Source of the DNA: Myxococcales bacterium
Lineage (GTDB): Bacteria > Myxococcota > Polyangia > Fen-1088
Reading direction: 5' to 3'
NCBI GenBank assembly: GCA_003155465.1
Contig: PMCR01000481.1
Span: forward strand, 1 to 24,807
Length of the DNA: 24,807 bases
In this document: positions 1-7,298 of the stretch, in pieces
Position numbering within the stretch: position 1 is the first letter of the stretch
How the letters are laid out: each line of letters opens with the position of its first letter
Position numbers and translations under genes: made by a program
Notes under the pieces: model-generated
The model's input: only the letters and a program-made list of their open reading frames with translations
What the model was told of the DNA's origin: nothing
Databases searched by the model: none

Positions 1-123
1 GGCGGTGGGATGCGCATCATTCTGCCAGGAGTGGCGATCCCGGCCTTCAAGGTCGACGTGGGTTACGGCATCGACGTGCGCAGCGTGGCCTGGACGATCT
101 CGATCGCGGGCGGCGGGATATAG
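1..123 (+). CDS. C-terminal fragment of an outer-membrane beta-barrel-like protein (5' truncated)
   Basis: Frame 1 is open from the window edge to a TAG at 121-123 and gives 40 residues. They alternate hydrophobic and polar residues with a glycine-rich turn (around VDVGYGIDVRS, then a closing strand WTISIAG). This pattern is typical of the last two strands of an outer-membrane barrel, for example the Omp85/BamA-like surface-antigen family, which often ends with an 'LDVGYG' strand. The last residue is Ile rather than the usual Phe/Trp. A terminator-like hairpin lies 17 bases after the stop, which supports this being a real gene end. The family cannot be fixed from 40 residues, so the barrel reading is an inference and the open frame is what is seen. 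Confidence 0.6.
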   Translation, partial: GGGMRIILPGVAIPAFKVDVGYGIDVRSVAWTISIAGGGI

Positions 124-140
124 CATGCTGGTTCGGACTT

Positions 141-184
141 GGACCGGGGGTTCCAGGGATAGGGGAACAGGGGCCCCACGGTCC
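141..184 (+). terminator. Putative intrinsic terminator after the truncated upstream gene
   Basis: Outer arms GGACCG (141-146) and CGGTCC (179-184) are perfect complements. An inner stem GTTCC (150-154) / GGAAC (164-168) lies inside them. The sequence GCTATTTTA follows directly, giving a short T tract. The position 17 bases past the stop fits a rho-independent terminator. The stem is interrupted, so strength is uncertain. Confidence 0.45.
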
Positions 185-440
185 GCTATTTTACAACCAG
201 ATCGTTCTTCACTTCCCTGACACCCTGTACGTGTCCGGCAACCTCTCCTGCCTTTGTGACGTAGTCTGCCGAATCTCGTGTGCAACAAATCGATCCGCCC
301 CTGGTGGGCCATCCCCGAGTGAAACCCAGCAGCTCCTGGGCAACAATAAGACTCGAATAGATTCCATTAGTTGCACCAAAGTCTGTTCAATTGGCCTGGC
401 CGCCTCAATCTAAATGAAGTACAACGTCCTCCAATTTGAA
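185..440. other. Intergenic region ahead of the sigma-54 activator gene
   Basis: No credible gene is seen here. The short open frames have poor codon character and no ribosome binding site. The stretch is visibly more AT-rich than the flanking genes, as expected for a promoter region. A possible -10-like TCTAAAT occurs near 409, but no convincing -35 box and no -24/-12 sigma-54 site (TGGC...TTGC) was found. Confidence 0.5.
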
Positions 441-447
441 GGGGAGG
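441..447 (+). promoter_or_regulatory. Ribosome binding site of the sigma-54 activator
   Basis: GGGGAGG lies 7 bases before the ATG at 455. It is a strong Shine-Dalgarno match and fixes the start of the 556-residue regulator. Confidence 0.8.
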
Positions 448-454
448 CAGGCGA

Positions 455-2125
455 ATGCGAGTGGACGATTTGGATCATAAGGAGCTACTGGAGCTGGACT
501 CGGAGGGCGGGGTGATCCGCTTCGCCGGACAGCGCGCGCTTCTGCTTGACGCGGTGGCGATGGGGCTCTTGCGTAAATACCTGGTCGAGAACTTCGGCGT
601 TATGGCCGCTCGTACCGTGCTGACCCAGTTTGGCTTTGCCCACGGTTGGCGCATGGCCGAGGCCATGCACGCCGAGTTCAAGTGGGCCAGCGACGAGGAC
701 TGGCGCCTCGCGGGTACCCGCATCCACGCCCTGGAAGGCCTTTTCCGCGTCGAGCCAGGAAGCAAGGGCCCGCTGTCCAAGGAGGGCGTGATGCTCGTTG
801 CCTGTTACGAGGCGGAGCAACATCTCCTGCATTTCGGCCGCGCCGATGCGCCTATGTGCTGGACCATCTGCGGCCTTACCAGCGGTTACCTCAGCCGAAC
901 CGTCGGCGAAGAGATCTTCGTCCTCGAAGATCGCTGCATGGGCAAGGGCGATGCGGCCTGCCACCTCTTCGGACGCACACGCGCGGAATGGGGTGATGAA
1001 CGCGCCGAGGAACTGCGCTTCTTCAAGCCGAACCGCCTCAAGGAATGCCTCGATGTCTCGCTCCAGCGGGTCACGGAGACGTTGAAGACGGCCGAGCGGA
1101 AGCTCCACGAACACCGCCGGGCCTTGGTCCGCGTGGCTCGCGGCGTCGAGGAGCCGTTGGGAACCGTCGCTCTGAGCCCCGCCATGCGGCAGCTGGTGGA
1201 CCTGGCGCGGCGGGTGGCCAAGGTAGATTCCACCGTGCTCATCACCGGCGAGAGCGGCTCAGGCAAGGAGCGGATCGCACGGCTGGTGCACGAGGAGTCC
1301 ACCCGCGCGGCAGGGCCGTTCATCGCGGTCAACTGCGGCGCCATCACCGAGACACTTCTCGAAAGCGAGCTCTTCGGGCACGCGCGGGGCGCTTTCACCG
1401 GCGCTACTTCGGATCGCCCCGGCCTGTTCGAGGCGGCCAACAGCGGAACCCTGCTGCTGGACGAAGTTGGCGAGGTCTCGCCCGGCATGCAGGTCAAGCT
1501 CTTGCGGGCGCTGCAGGAGCGCGAGATCCGGCGCGTGGGCGAAAACAAGAGCCGACGGGTCGACGTGCGCGTGGTGGCCGCCACCAATCGCGACCTGGCC
1601 CACGGCGTTGCGGGCGGCTCGTTTCGCCAGGACCTCTACTACCGGCTCAAAGTGGTCGAGCTGCATGTGCCGCCGCTGCGCGAGCGTCGCGATGACATCC
1701 TGCCCTTGGGCCGGGTGCTGCTGGCGGACGCGGCGCTGCGGATGAAGCGCAAGATCTCCAGCCTGGCCCCGGGTGCTGCCGATCAGCTCGTGCGCTACGA
1801 ATGGCCGGGAAACGTGCGCGAACTCGAGAACGCCATGGAACGCGCCGTCGCGCTCGCCCGCGGAAGTCGCGTGGAACTCGAGGACTTGCCCGAGGAGATC
1901 CGGCAAGCGTTTCCCACGCCCGTGGCCTCCAAGGGGACCGTGCGGCCTCTCGGCGAAGTTGAGAAAGACTATATCCTCGCGGCCCTGGAGTTGAACGATG
2001 GGAACCAGACCCACACCGCCGAACAACTCCAGATCGGCTCGGCAACCTTGTACCGCAAGCTCAAACGCTACGGCCTAATCGGCAAAAAACGCGCGGTCGG
2101 AGAGGACGCGCAACCAAGGATCTAG
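455..2125 (+). CDS. Sigma-54-dependent transcriptional activator, XylR_N + V4R sensor type
   Basis: This 556-residue protein is an enhancer-binding activator of sigma-54 RNA polymerase. The N-terminus (about 10-100) resembles XylR_N. Residues about 115-175 resemble the V4R small-molecule domain, including the C161-x7-C169 pair in a Gly-Asp context. After a helical linker (about 195-230) comes the AAA+ domain: Walker A GESGSGKE at 265-272, the sigma-54 contact loop GAFTGA at 312-317, Walker B LLLDEVGE at 333-340, and a probable arginine finger in the RQDLYYRL stretch near 391. The C-terminus (about 503-545) is a Fis-type helix-turn-helix. The family (XylR, DmpR, PoxR) is usually switched by an aromatic or hydrophobic ligand bound in the N-terminal sensor. 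The ligand and target are not evident, because no catabolic operon is adjacent and the next gene is convergent. The start is set by the GGGGAGG site at 441. Confidence 0.92.
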   Translation: MRVDDLDHKELLELDSEGGVIRFAGQRALLLDAVAMGLLRKYLVENFGVMAARTVLTQFGFAHGWRMAEAMHAEFKWASDEDWRLAGTRIHALEGLFRVEPGSKGPLSKEGVMLVACYEAEQHLLHFGRADAPMCWTICGLTSGYLSRTVGEEIFVLEDRCMGKGDAACHLFGRTRAEWGDERAEELRFFKPNRLKECLDVSLQRVTETLKTAERKLHEHRRALVRVARGVEEPLGTVALSPAMRQLVDLARRVAKVDSTVLITGESGSGKERIARLVHEESTRAAGPFIAVNCGAITETLLESELFGHARGAFTGATSDRPGLFEAANSGTLLLDEVGEVSPGMQVKLLRALQEREIRRVGENKSRRVDVRVVAATNRDLAHGVAGGSFRQDLYYRLKVVELHVPPLRERRDDILPLGRVLLADAALRMKRKISSLAPGAADQLVRYEWPGNVRELENAMERAVALARGSRVELEDLPEEIRQAFPTPVASKGTVRPLGEVEKDYILAALELNDGNQTHTAEQLQIGSATLYRKLKRYGLIGKKRAVGEDAQPRI

Positions 2126-2148
2126 CTCGACTCCGCCCTCCTGAGGGT

Positions 2149-2168
2149 AAGCGGTGCGCTCACCGCTT
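2149..2168. terminator. Hairpin between convergent genes, probable bidirectional terminator
   Basis: AAGCGGTG (2149-2156) and CACCGCTT (2161-2168) form a perfect 8-bp stem around a 4-base loop (CGCT). It sits in the 109-base gap between the converging regulator and Kelch lipoprotein genes. Only a short T run follows on the + strand, and AA precedes it on that strand, so termination could be partly factor-dependent. Confidence 0.6.
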
Positions 2169-2234
2169 TGCCAGTGCTCGACTCCACCCAAGCTGGTTGA
2201 TCTCCACCAGGAAGCGCGGCTGTGGGGGCTGAGA

Positions 2235-4571
2235 CTACTTGAAAAGTTCCGCGCTCGCTAGACTGTTGCCTGTGGAGCCGCAGCCGCCCACGACCAATAC
2301 CATGTGGTTCGGCAGCAATGTCGCTGAGGTATATTCCCTTGCCGCGGTCATGGTGCCGGTTGCGCTGAATGTCCGGGCCACCGGATCGTAAAGTTCCGCG
2401 CTCGCGAGAGGCCCTGATGTGGCGTTGAATCCGCCGGCGATCAACATCTTGCCGTTGGGCAACAACGTCGCCGTTTGTTGCTCCCGTATCACCTTCATGC
2501 TGCCGGTTGTGGTGAACACTTCAGTTACTGGATCGAACAACTCCGCGCTGGCGGTTTCGCCTCCGCTGCCGTGTCCACCGGCAACCAGCGCCTTCCCGTT
2601 CGCCAACAGCGCTCCAGCGTGCTGCCACCTGGACGCGGCCATGCTGACGGTTGCCGTGAATGTCCCGGCCACCGGATCGTAGAGCTCCGCGCTCTGAAGG
2701 TAGTCGGCACCATACCCGCCCGTGACTAGCACCTTCCCGTTCGCCAACAGCGTCGCCACGTGCAGCCCCCTAGCTTCGGTCATGCTGCCGGTTGCCGTGA
2801 ATGTCCTCGCCACTGGGTCGTATAGCTCCGCGCTCTTGAGGTATGTGCCGGTGGGGTACACGCCAACAAGTCCGCCGGCGACCAGCACCTTCCCGTTCTG
2901 CAACAACGTCGCCGAGCAGAACAGTCTTGGGCTGGTCATGTCGCCGGTTGCCGTGAATGTCCCCCCCGCCGGATCGTAGAGGTCCGCGCTCGCGATAGCC
3001 TCGCCGGTACCGATTCCGCCGGCGACCAACACCTTCCCGTTCTGCAACAACGCTGCCACGTGGCTGCGCCTTGGCACGGTCATGCTGCCCGTGGCTGCGA
3101 ATTTGCCGAGCCCTGGGTCGTACAGTTCCGCGGTTGCGGTGACGGTGGCCCGCACGTTGTCATCGACTCCGCCCGCGATCAGCACCTTCCCATTTGGCAA
3201 CAACGTCGCCGTGTGGACAAGTCTCGGTGTCGCCATGCTGTCCGTCGCGACAAAGATCCCTTGCAGCACCGCCACTGTGACCTGCGCGGTGGTGGAATCC
3301 CCGGCCGTGTTGGTCACGGTCAAAGTGTAGGTCGTGCTGGCCGTGATGGGGCCGATGCTCTTGCCAGTGTTGCTGGTCAAGCCACCAACCCCATGGTCCA
3401 CCGTACCATCCCCGCCGGAAAACACCCCTGTCAGGGTCGTGCCGCCACCAGAGTCGATCATGACTGGGTCGGCGTCAAATCTCGCGATGGCAGGCGGAGG
3501 CACTACGGTGACCTTCACCTGCGCCGACACGGAGCCATTCAAGGTCAGCGTATAGGTCGTGGTCGCACTGGGCGTGACCAGGATGGAGGTCGTGCCCATA
3601 ACCGAACCAATGCCTTGATCGATGACCAAGGTCTCAGCGCCCGTCACCGACCAAATGAGCGTGCTGCTATGACTTGCTGAAATCGTTTGGGGCGAGGCGG
3701 TGAAACTAAGGATCGCAGCGGCGGCGGCGTCCGGACTGATGCCCGTGTCCACAGGCACATCGGCGTCCGGAACCATCGTTCCACCCGCCGCCGTCGTTCC
3801 ACCAGCACCCGTCGTGCCGCCCACACCCGTCGTCCCTCCCACACCCGTCGTCCCGCCCGTACCTGTGGTTCCACCCAAAGTCGTCTCTCCCCCCGAACCC
3901 AGCATCCCGCCCGTGCCCGTCGTGCCCCCCGAGCTCGTCGTTCCCCCCGTCCCCATCGTCCCACCCGCGCTCGTCACATCGCCGGTCTCAGGTCTGTCTG
4001 GGACTTGGGTGAGGTCGGCAGGGTAGAAGGCATCGGACGTTGAGGTCTGCGGCACATCGGCTGGCGGCAGATCGGCCGGCGGTACATCGGCCGGCGGCGC
4101 ATCGGCAGGCGCCCGATCTGGTGGCAGCCCGTCGCTCGGGGCTGAGTCCAAGGGCGGCCTGCCGGCGCCATCCACCGGGCCTTCCGGTCGGGGACTGTCC
4201 CATGTCGCGTCGAGATCTACGGCCTGTCCATCCCACTGGGCAGGAGCGTCCCCTGGCTCGCCAGAGTCAAGGCTGACATCGTCCGCGCTGCCAAGATCGG
4301 TACTTGTCAGACCGTCGGCACCGCCGTCACGGGCGAGAATCTCTGCAACCAGCTCCGGAGGCAGGTTGGCCCCACAGCCCTTTTCTTTGCAGCACACGCT
4401 GACCGCGGACGGCTGCGCGTCCCCCACCTGGACCGGCTCGCAGGTGTAACCAGAGGGGCAGTCAACCCGGTTCTTGCAGACAACATGGCCGCTCGGGATA
4501 TTGGGGGAGAAGGTACAAGCAGCGAGAGCGCACGCTGTGGATACCAGCAGGCTGTGCCCTATTCTTCGCAT
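2235..4571 (-). CDS. Lipoprotein with Cys-rich N-terminus, Gly/Thr linker, Ig-like domains and seven Kelch-type repeats
   Basis: The protein has about 778 residues if started at the ATG at 4571. Two earlier in-frame ATGs (4577, 4583) exist, but a GAGGA site is best spaced for 4571. The N-terminus is a lipoprotein signal (ALAAC, Cys19), followed by a short Cys-rich motif (DCPSGYTC...VCC...GC) common in secreted myxobacterial proteins. Next come an Asp/Pro/Ala-rich stretch with PPAD repeats and a GGTTG-type linker. Two beta-sandwich segments of about 80 residues each then end in TTYTLT strands (Ig-like). The C-terminal 330 residues hold seven repeats of about 48 residues, each with [TA]ALL-NGKVL-AGG and SAELYDP motifs, enough for a complete seven-bladed propeller. 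It is probably anchored at the cell surface. It is the last gene of the kinase operon. Its ligand or enzymatic role is not evident; Kelch propellers usually bind proteins or sugars. Confidence 0.88.
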   Translation of the reverse strand: MRRIGHSLLVSTACALAACTFSPNIPSGHVVCKNRVDCPSGYTCEPVQVGDAQPSAVSVCCKEKGCGANLPPELVAEILARDGGADGLTSTDLGSADDVSLDSGEPGDAPAQWDGQAVDLDATWDSPRPEGPVDGAGRPPLDSAPSDGLPPDRAPADAPPADVPPADLPPADVPQTSTSDAFYPADLTQVPDRPETGDVTSAGGTMGTGGTTSSGGTTGTGGMLGSGGETTLGGTTGTGGTTGVGGTTGVGGTTGAGGTTAAGGTMVPDADVPVDTGISPDAAAAAILSFTASPQTISASHSSTLIWSVTGAETLVIDQGIGSVMGTTSILVTPSATTTYTLTLNGSVSAQVKVTVVPPPAIARFDADPVMIDSGGGTTLTGVFSGGDGTVDHGVGGLTSNTGKSIGPITASTTYTLTVTNTAGDSTTAQVTVAVLQGIFVATDSMATPRLVHTATLLPNGKVLIAGGVDDNVRATVTATAELYDPGLGKFAATGSMTVPRRSHVAALLQNGKVLVAGGIGTGEAIASADLYDPAGGTFTATGDMTSPRLFCSATLLQNGKVLVAGGLVGVYPTGTYLKSAELYDPVARTFTATGSMTEARGLHVATLLANGKVLVTGGYGADYLQSAELYDPVAGTFTATVSMAASRWQHAGALLANGKALVAGGHGSGGETASAELFDPVTEVFTTTGSMKVIREQQTATLLPNGKMLIAGGFNATSGPLASAELYDPVARTFSATGTMTAAREYTSATLLPNHMVLVVGGCGSTGNSLASAELFK
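3771..3972 (-). repeat. Low-complexity repeat encoding the Gly-Gly-Thr-rich linker
   Basis: On the coding strand this is a run of imperfect 15-18 base units encoding GGTT-GTGG, GVGGTT and similar segments. Neighbouring copies differ mainly at third bases. Such tracts are prone to length change by slippage. The protein linker separates the lipid anchor from the folded Ig-like and Kelch domains. Confidence 0.75.
4051..4110 (-). repeat. 15-base tandem repeat encoding PPAD units
   Basis: Four or five imperfect 15-base units (core CATCGGCCGGCGG on the + strand) encode PPAD followed by Val, Leu or Ala on the minus strand. They form part of the extended, acidic Pro-rich spacer of the Kelch lipoprotein. 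Confidence 0.65.
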
Positions 4572-4576
4572 GGTCA

Positions 4577-4582
4577 TCCTCA
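4577..4582 (-). promoter_or_regulatory. Ribosome binding site choosing the third ATG of the Kelch lipoprotein
   Basis: TGAGGA on the minus strand ends five or six bases before the ATG at 4571. The ATGs at 4577 and 4583 have no such site. Starting at 4571 also gives a compact lipoprotein signal peptide with two early arginines. Confidence 0.55.
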
Positions 4583-4595
4583 TGTGGAACCGCAG

Positions 4596-5366
4596 CTAGA
4601 AGGTCATGTCCAAGCTGGCGCCCGCGCCGTCGGCCATGAACAAGGGCGACACGCGGGTTGAACTTGATCGAGGTTCAGCGCGGGTGGACCCCATCCAGTA
4701 CAAAGCGCTCCCAGCGACTGCCGCCGCCGCCCCCACCCCGTAGAAAACCCACTGCAGGGTTTCGTAGCGGCGGCCATCCGCGAGCTTTCCGTTGATGGAG
4801 GACCAATCGACAACACCATTCTTGGTCTGGTTCTCAACCTCCGTCTCGGTCTTCCTCACCAGCACGCTGAATACAACCCCGGTAACCAGAGCCGCACCTC
4901 CCAAGACACCAGCCCCCAGGCCCGCGTAGCGCCAGCCGCGCCCGGGGTCTGGTTCCGTGGCACGGGTCTGCGTGGACACCGTCGTCGTCGCACCCGTCGC
5001 GCTGGAAGCGCCGGCGGAGGCCGCCCGCTCCCGTTGCAGTTCCGTTTCGATCTCCGTGATGTAGGTCTGCGCGTCCCGAACATCTTCATCGGGCGCCCCC
5101 TTGCTCTTGCGGAGAAACTCCTTGAACCGAGACAGGGCCAAGGCCGGCTGGGCATTCTGGTGATAGCAACGCCCCTGGTTGAAGATCCAAATCGGATCAT
5201 CGGAGGCCGTGTACAGCTCGGCCAGGAGCCGAACGCCTTTCTGGAAATCGCCGGCACCGCAGGCTGTCTTCGCCTCGGCCACCCGAGGGTCCTGCCCGGA
5301 TTCCTGCGCCTCGGCCACCTGGCCCACCAGCAAGCAACCCACGAGCGCCCCAAGCGTTCTCAGCAT
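4596..5366 (-). CDS. Exported TPR-like protein with a C-terminal membrane region
   Basis: About 256 residues from the ATG at 5366. An in-frame ATG at 5402 overlaps the kinase stop by one base, but the 5366 start has a strong GGAAGGAAG site and directly precedes a signal peptide (MLRTLGALVG...AEA). Residues about 25-110 resemble a tetratricopeptide-like unit (EAKTACGAGDFQKGVRLLAELY, then FNQGRCYHQNAQPALALSRFKEFL). A Ser/Thr/Ala-rich linker follows, then a hydrophobic helix (about 155-180) and a second hydrophobic stretch (about 215-235). Proteins with this layout are often found beside Ser/Thr kinases in myxobacteria. It sits between the kinase and the Kelch lipoprotein with short gaps, so the three genes are very probably one transcript. 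A scaffold or envelope-adaptor role is an inference. Confidence 0.8.
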   Translation of the reverse strand: MLRTLGALVGCLLVGQVAEAQESGQDPRVAEAKTACGAGDFQKGVRLLAELYTASDDPIWIFNQGRCYHQNAQPALALSRFKEFLRKSKGAPDEDVRDAQTYITEIETELQRERAASAGASSATGATTTVSTQTRATEPDPGRGWRYAGLGAGVLGGAALVTGVVFSVLVRKTETEVENQTKNGVVDWSSINGKLADGRRYETLQWVFYGVGAAAAVAGSALYWMGSTRAEPRSSSTRVSPLFMADGAGASLDMTF

Positions 5367-5370
5367 TGTC

Positions 5371-5379
5371 TTCCTTCCC
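5371..5379 (-). promoter_or_regulatory. Ribosome binding site of the TPR-like gene
   Basis: GGGAAGGAA on the minus strand lies four to five bases before the ATG at 5366. It favours that start over the upstream ATG at 5402. Confidence 0.6.
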
Positions 5380-5401
5380 GTCGAAGTCGATGCCACGAGC
5401 A

Positions 5402-6907
5402 TCAGAACTTCTCGCGCTTGATGGTCTTGGGAGCCGCTCCGACACTTGCGGGCGGCGGCGGGGGACTGATGGTGGGCGGCTTGGGAGGTTTGGGGAAACT
5501 CCCACGCGCTTCTTCTCGCTCCGGACGGATACGGGAACGTCCACTCGCCCGCTTCTTCGCCCGTTCCCTGCTGCCCGCCACCGAATTCCTTGCCACGGGC
5601 GGGCCGCCTTCGCCAGCAGCACCCACCACGTGCCTGTCCACCCCGTCACCCACTGTGAGTTCTGGCACCTTGGGAATCTCTGGCTCCACCGCCGGTCGCG
5701 CCGGTCGTGGCTCGGCCGGCACTTCGATCGGCAGCAAAGGCACGGCCGCCTGGCTTGCGGGCCGCGCGCCGTCCGGGACTGACCCTTTCCGGTACTTGAA
5801 GCCGATGCCCACAGCCGCGGCGCAGATTGCAAACGCGCTGACCCCCACCAGGACGATGCGTCGGCCTCGATACACCGTCGGCGTCTCGTCGCTGGACGTT
5901 TGCATCTCCCCGAGGTTCGACGACAGCGTAGTCAGCGCAGGGCTTGGCGTGGCATCGCCCCGCGCGGACGCGACCAGGGACAGCTCTCGCCCAGACATTG
6001 CCTTGTCCTTGAGTACCAAGGTCCGCGTGACCGGCTGCGCGCCGATCAGCGTGGGCGCCCCGGTCTCCCCCGCGAGGAGGGCACCGAAGCCGTCCATGGT
6101 CTGAATGCGATCCCTCGGGTCTTTCTCCAGGGCCTGGAGAACCACCGTCTCAAGATCGGGCGAGACTTCCGGGCAGAGCAGGCGCGGCGGCCTGGGCGCG
6201 ACGGTCATGTGCTGGAGAAAGAGATCACCGAAGTATTCGCCAAGAAAGGGCGGCTGACCGCACAACATCTCGTAGAGGATAATTCCCAGCGCGTAGATGT
6301 CGGAACGGTGGTCGATCTCCGTCGTCTTGCCCCTGCACTGCTCGGGGGACATGTAGGCCGGAGTCCCCATGAGCGCGCCCGCGCTGGTCCTCGGTGTCCC
6401 GGGTGCAAACTCGGGCCTCAGCTTGGCAACGCCGAAATCGAGCACCTTGATTTGCTCTTGGGTTGGGCTTCGAGCGTCGACAACCACATAGAGGTTGTCA
6501 GGTTTCAGATCGCGATGAACGATGCCAACGGCATGCGCGGCGGCCAAGGCCGAGGCGGTTTGCCGGGCATGCCTCACCGCCTCGTTCTCTGACAGGCGCC
6601 GCACCCGTCGGATTCGGGCCGCCAGGCTTTCCCCTGCAAGAAACTCCATCATCATGTACGGCACCCCCTCGGGCAGAAGGCCGACGTCGATGATGTCGAT
6701 GATGTAGGGGTGATGAATCGCGTTCGCCGCCCGCGCCTCGTTGAGGAAGCGCTGGACCAGATCCCGGTTCGCGGCGAACTCGGGCTTGAGGATCTTCACC
6801 GCAGCTTTGCGGTTCAGGATGGGATGCTCCGCCAGATACACCACACCCATGCCTCCCTCGCCCAGAAGCTGCTCAATCCTGTAGTTGTTGACTATGTGTC
6901 CAATCAC
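5402..6907 (-). CDS. Eukaryotic-like Ser/Thr protein kinase with one transmembrane segment
   Basis: This 501-residue protein starts at GTG. The kinase domain (about 10-275) is complete: Gly-rich loop LGEGGMG at 15-21, ATP-binding Lys38 in AVKILK, catalytic loop HRDLKPDN at 131-138, DFG at 157-159, and the activation-segment end GTPAYMSPEQ at 181-190. All catalytic residues are present, so it should be active. A juxtamembrane linker of about 75 residues leads to one hydrophobic segment (about 351-370). The outer part is Pro/Arg/Lys-rich and has no recognisable sensor fold such as PASTA or WD40. It heads the operon with the exported TPR-like and Kelch lipoprotein genes. It probably signals from the envelope to cytoplasmic targets that are not identified. 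The GTG start lacks a clear Shine-Dalgarno site, so the exact start is less certain than the function. Confidence 0.94.
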   Translation of the reverse strand: MIGHIVNNYRIEQLLGEGGMGVVYLAEHPILNRKAAVKILKPEFAANRDLVQRFLNEARAANAIHHPYIIDIIDVGLLPEGVPYMMMEFLAGESLAARIRRVRRLSENEAVRHARQTASALAAAHAVGIVHRDLKPDNLYVVVDARSPTQEQIKVLDFGVAKLRPEFAPGTPRTSAGALMGTPAYMSPEQCRGKTTEIDHRSDIYALGIILYEMLCGQPPFLGEYFGDLFLQHMTVAPRPPRLLCPEVSPDLETVVLQALEKDPRDRIQTMDGFGALLAGETGAPTLIGAQPVTRTLVLKDKAMSGRELSLVASARGDATPSPALTTLSSNLGEMQTSSDETPTVYRGRRIVLVGVSAFAICAAAVGIGFKYRKGSVPDGARPASQAAVPLLPIEVPAEPRPARPAVEPEIPKVPELTVGDGVDRHVVGAAGEGGPPVARNSVAGSRERAKKRASGRSRIRPEREEARGSFPKPPKPPTISPPPPPASVGAAPKTIKREKF

Positions 6908-6934
6908 TGGGTGTGAAGCCGATCCTGCCGCGCC

Positions 6935-6940
6935 ATTTTA
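6935..6940 (-). promoter_or_regulatory. Candidate -10 element for the kinase operon
   Basis: TAAAAT on the minus strand is a good -10 match in GC-rich surroundings, about 28 bases before the GTG start. No well-spaced -35 box is seen (the nearest TTGTCG is 20 bases away), so this is tentative. Confidence 0.3.
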
Positions 6941-6963
6941 GCAGAATGCGTCTCTCCGCGCGA

Positions 6964-6982
6964 CAAGACGGGGCGGGTCTTG
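6964..6982. promoter_or_regulatory. Inverted repeat, possible operator
   Basis: CAAGAC (6964-6969) and GTCTTG (6977-6982) are perfect inverted half-sites separated by seven bases, located between the divergent operons. It could be a dimeric regulator site or a hairpin in the leader of the rightward transcript. There is no independent support. Confidence 0.3.
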
Positions 6983-7298
6983 CCGCCGTCTCCGGCTGCC
7001 AATGACGCGGGATGAATCACGCATGCCAGTCTACTCCTACGGGTCACCAACGCCGCATCACAAGAGCAATCCCAGGAGGAAAGCGCCCAGCGGGCCGACC
7101 ACACTATCGGACCATGGGGACGCCCGCCGGATCTTCTCCCTGCCGCGTTTCGTCTGGATTTCTCCGGGTACGTCAACTGCGTCCCGGCGGCGGCAAGCGC
7201 GCCAATGACCTTGCCAAGGGTGGGAAAAAATGAAAAATGGCGCCCGGGAGCGAGTGCGAGGCCGACCGCCGCGAACCACGACACTGGGAACATACAAG

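Larger units (their letters stand above)
6908..7298. other. Divergent intergenic region between the kinase operon and the exported-protein/PLC pair
   Basis: About 390 bases that must hold the promoters of two diverging operons. No convincing gene is present; small open frames on both strands have no supporting site and cover each other. Notable elements are a minus-strand TAAAAT (6935-6940) about 28 bases ahead of the kinase start, a 6-bp inverted repeat at 6964-6982, and GGTGGGA just before an in-frame ATG at 7230. Confidence 0.55.

Noticed and set aside
400..455. Sigma-54 promoter ahead of the activator gene
   Set aside because: TGGCCTGGCC resembles half of a -24 box, but there is no GC at the correct -12 position.
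6904..7293. 129-codon minus-strand frame in the divergent promoter region
   Set aside because: It runs into the kinase start, has no supporting site or domain, and would leave no room for the kinase promoter.
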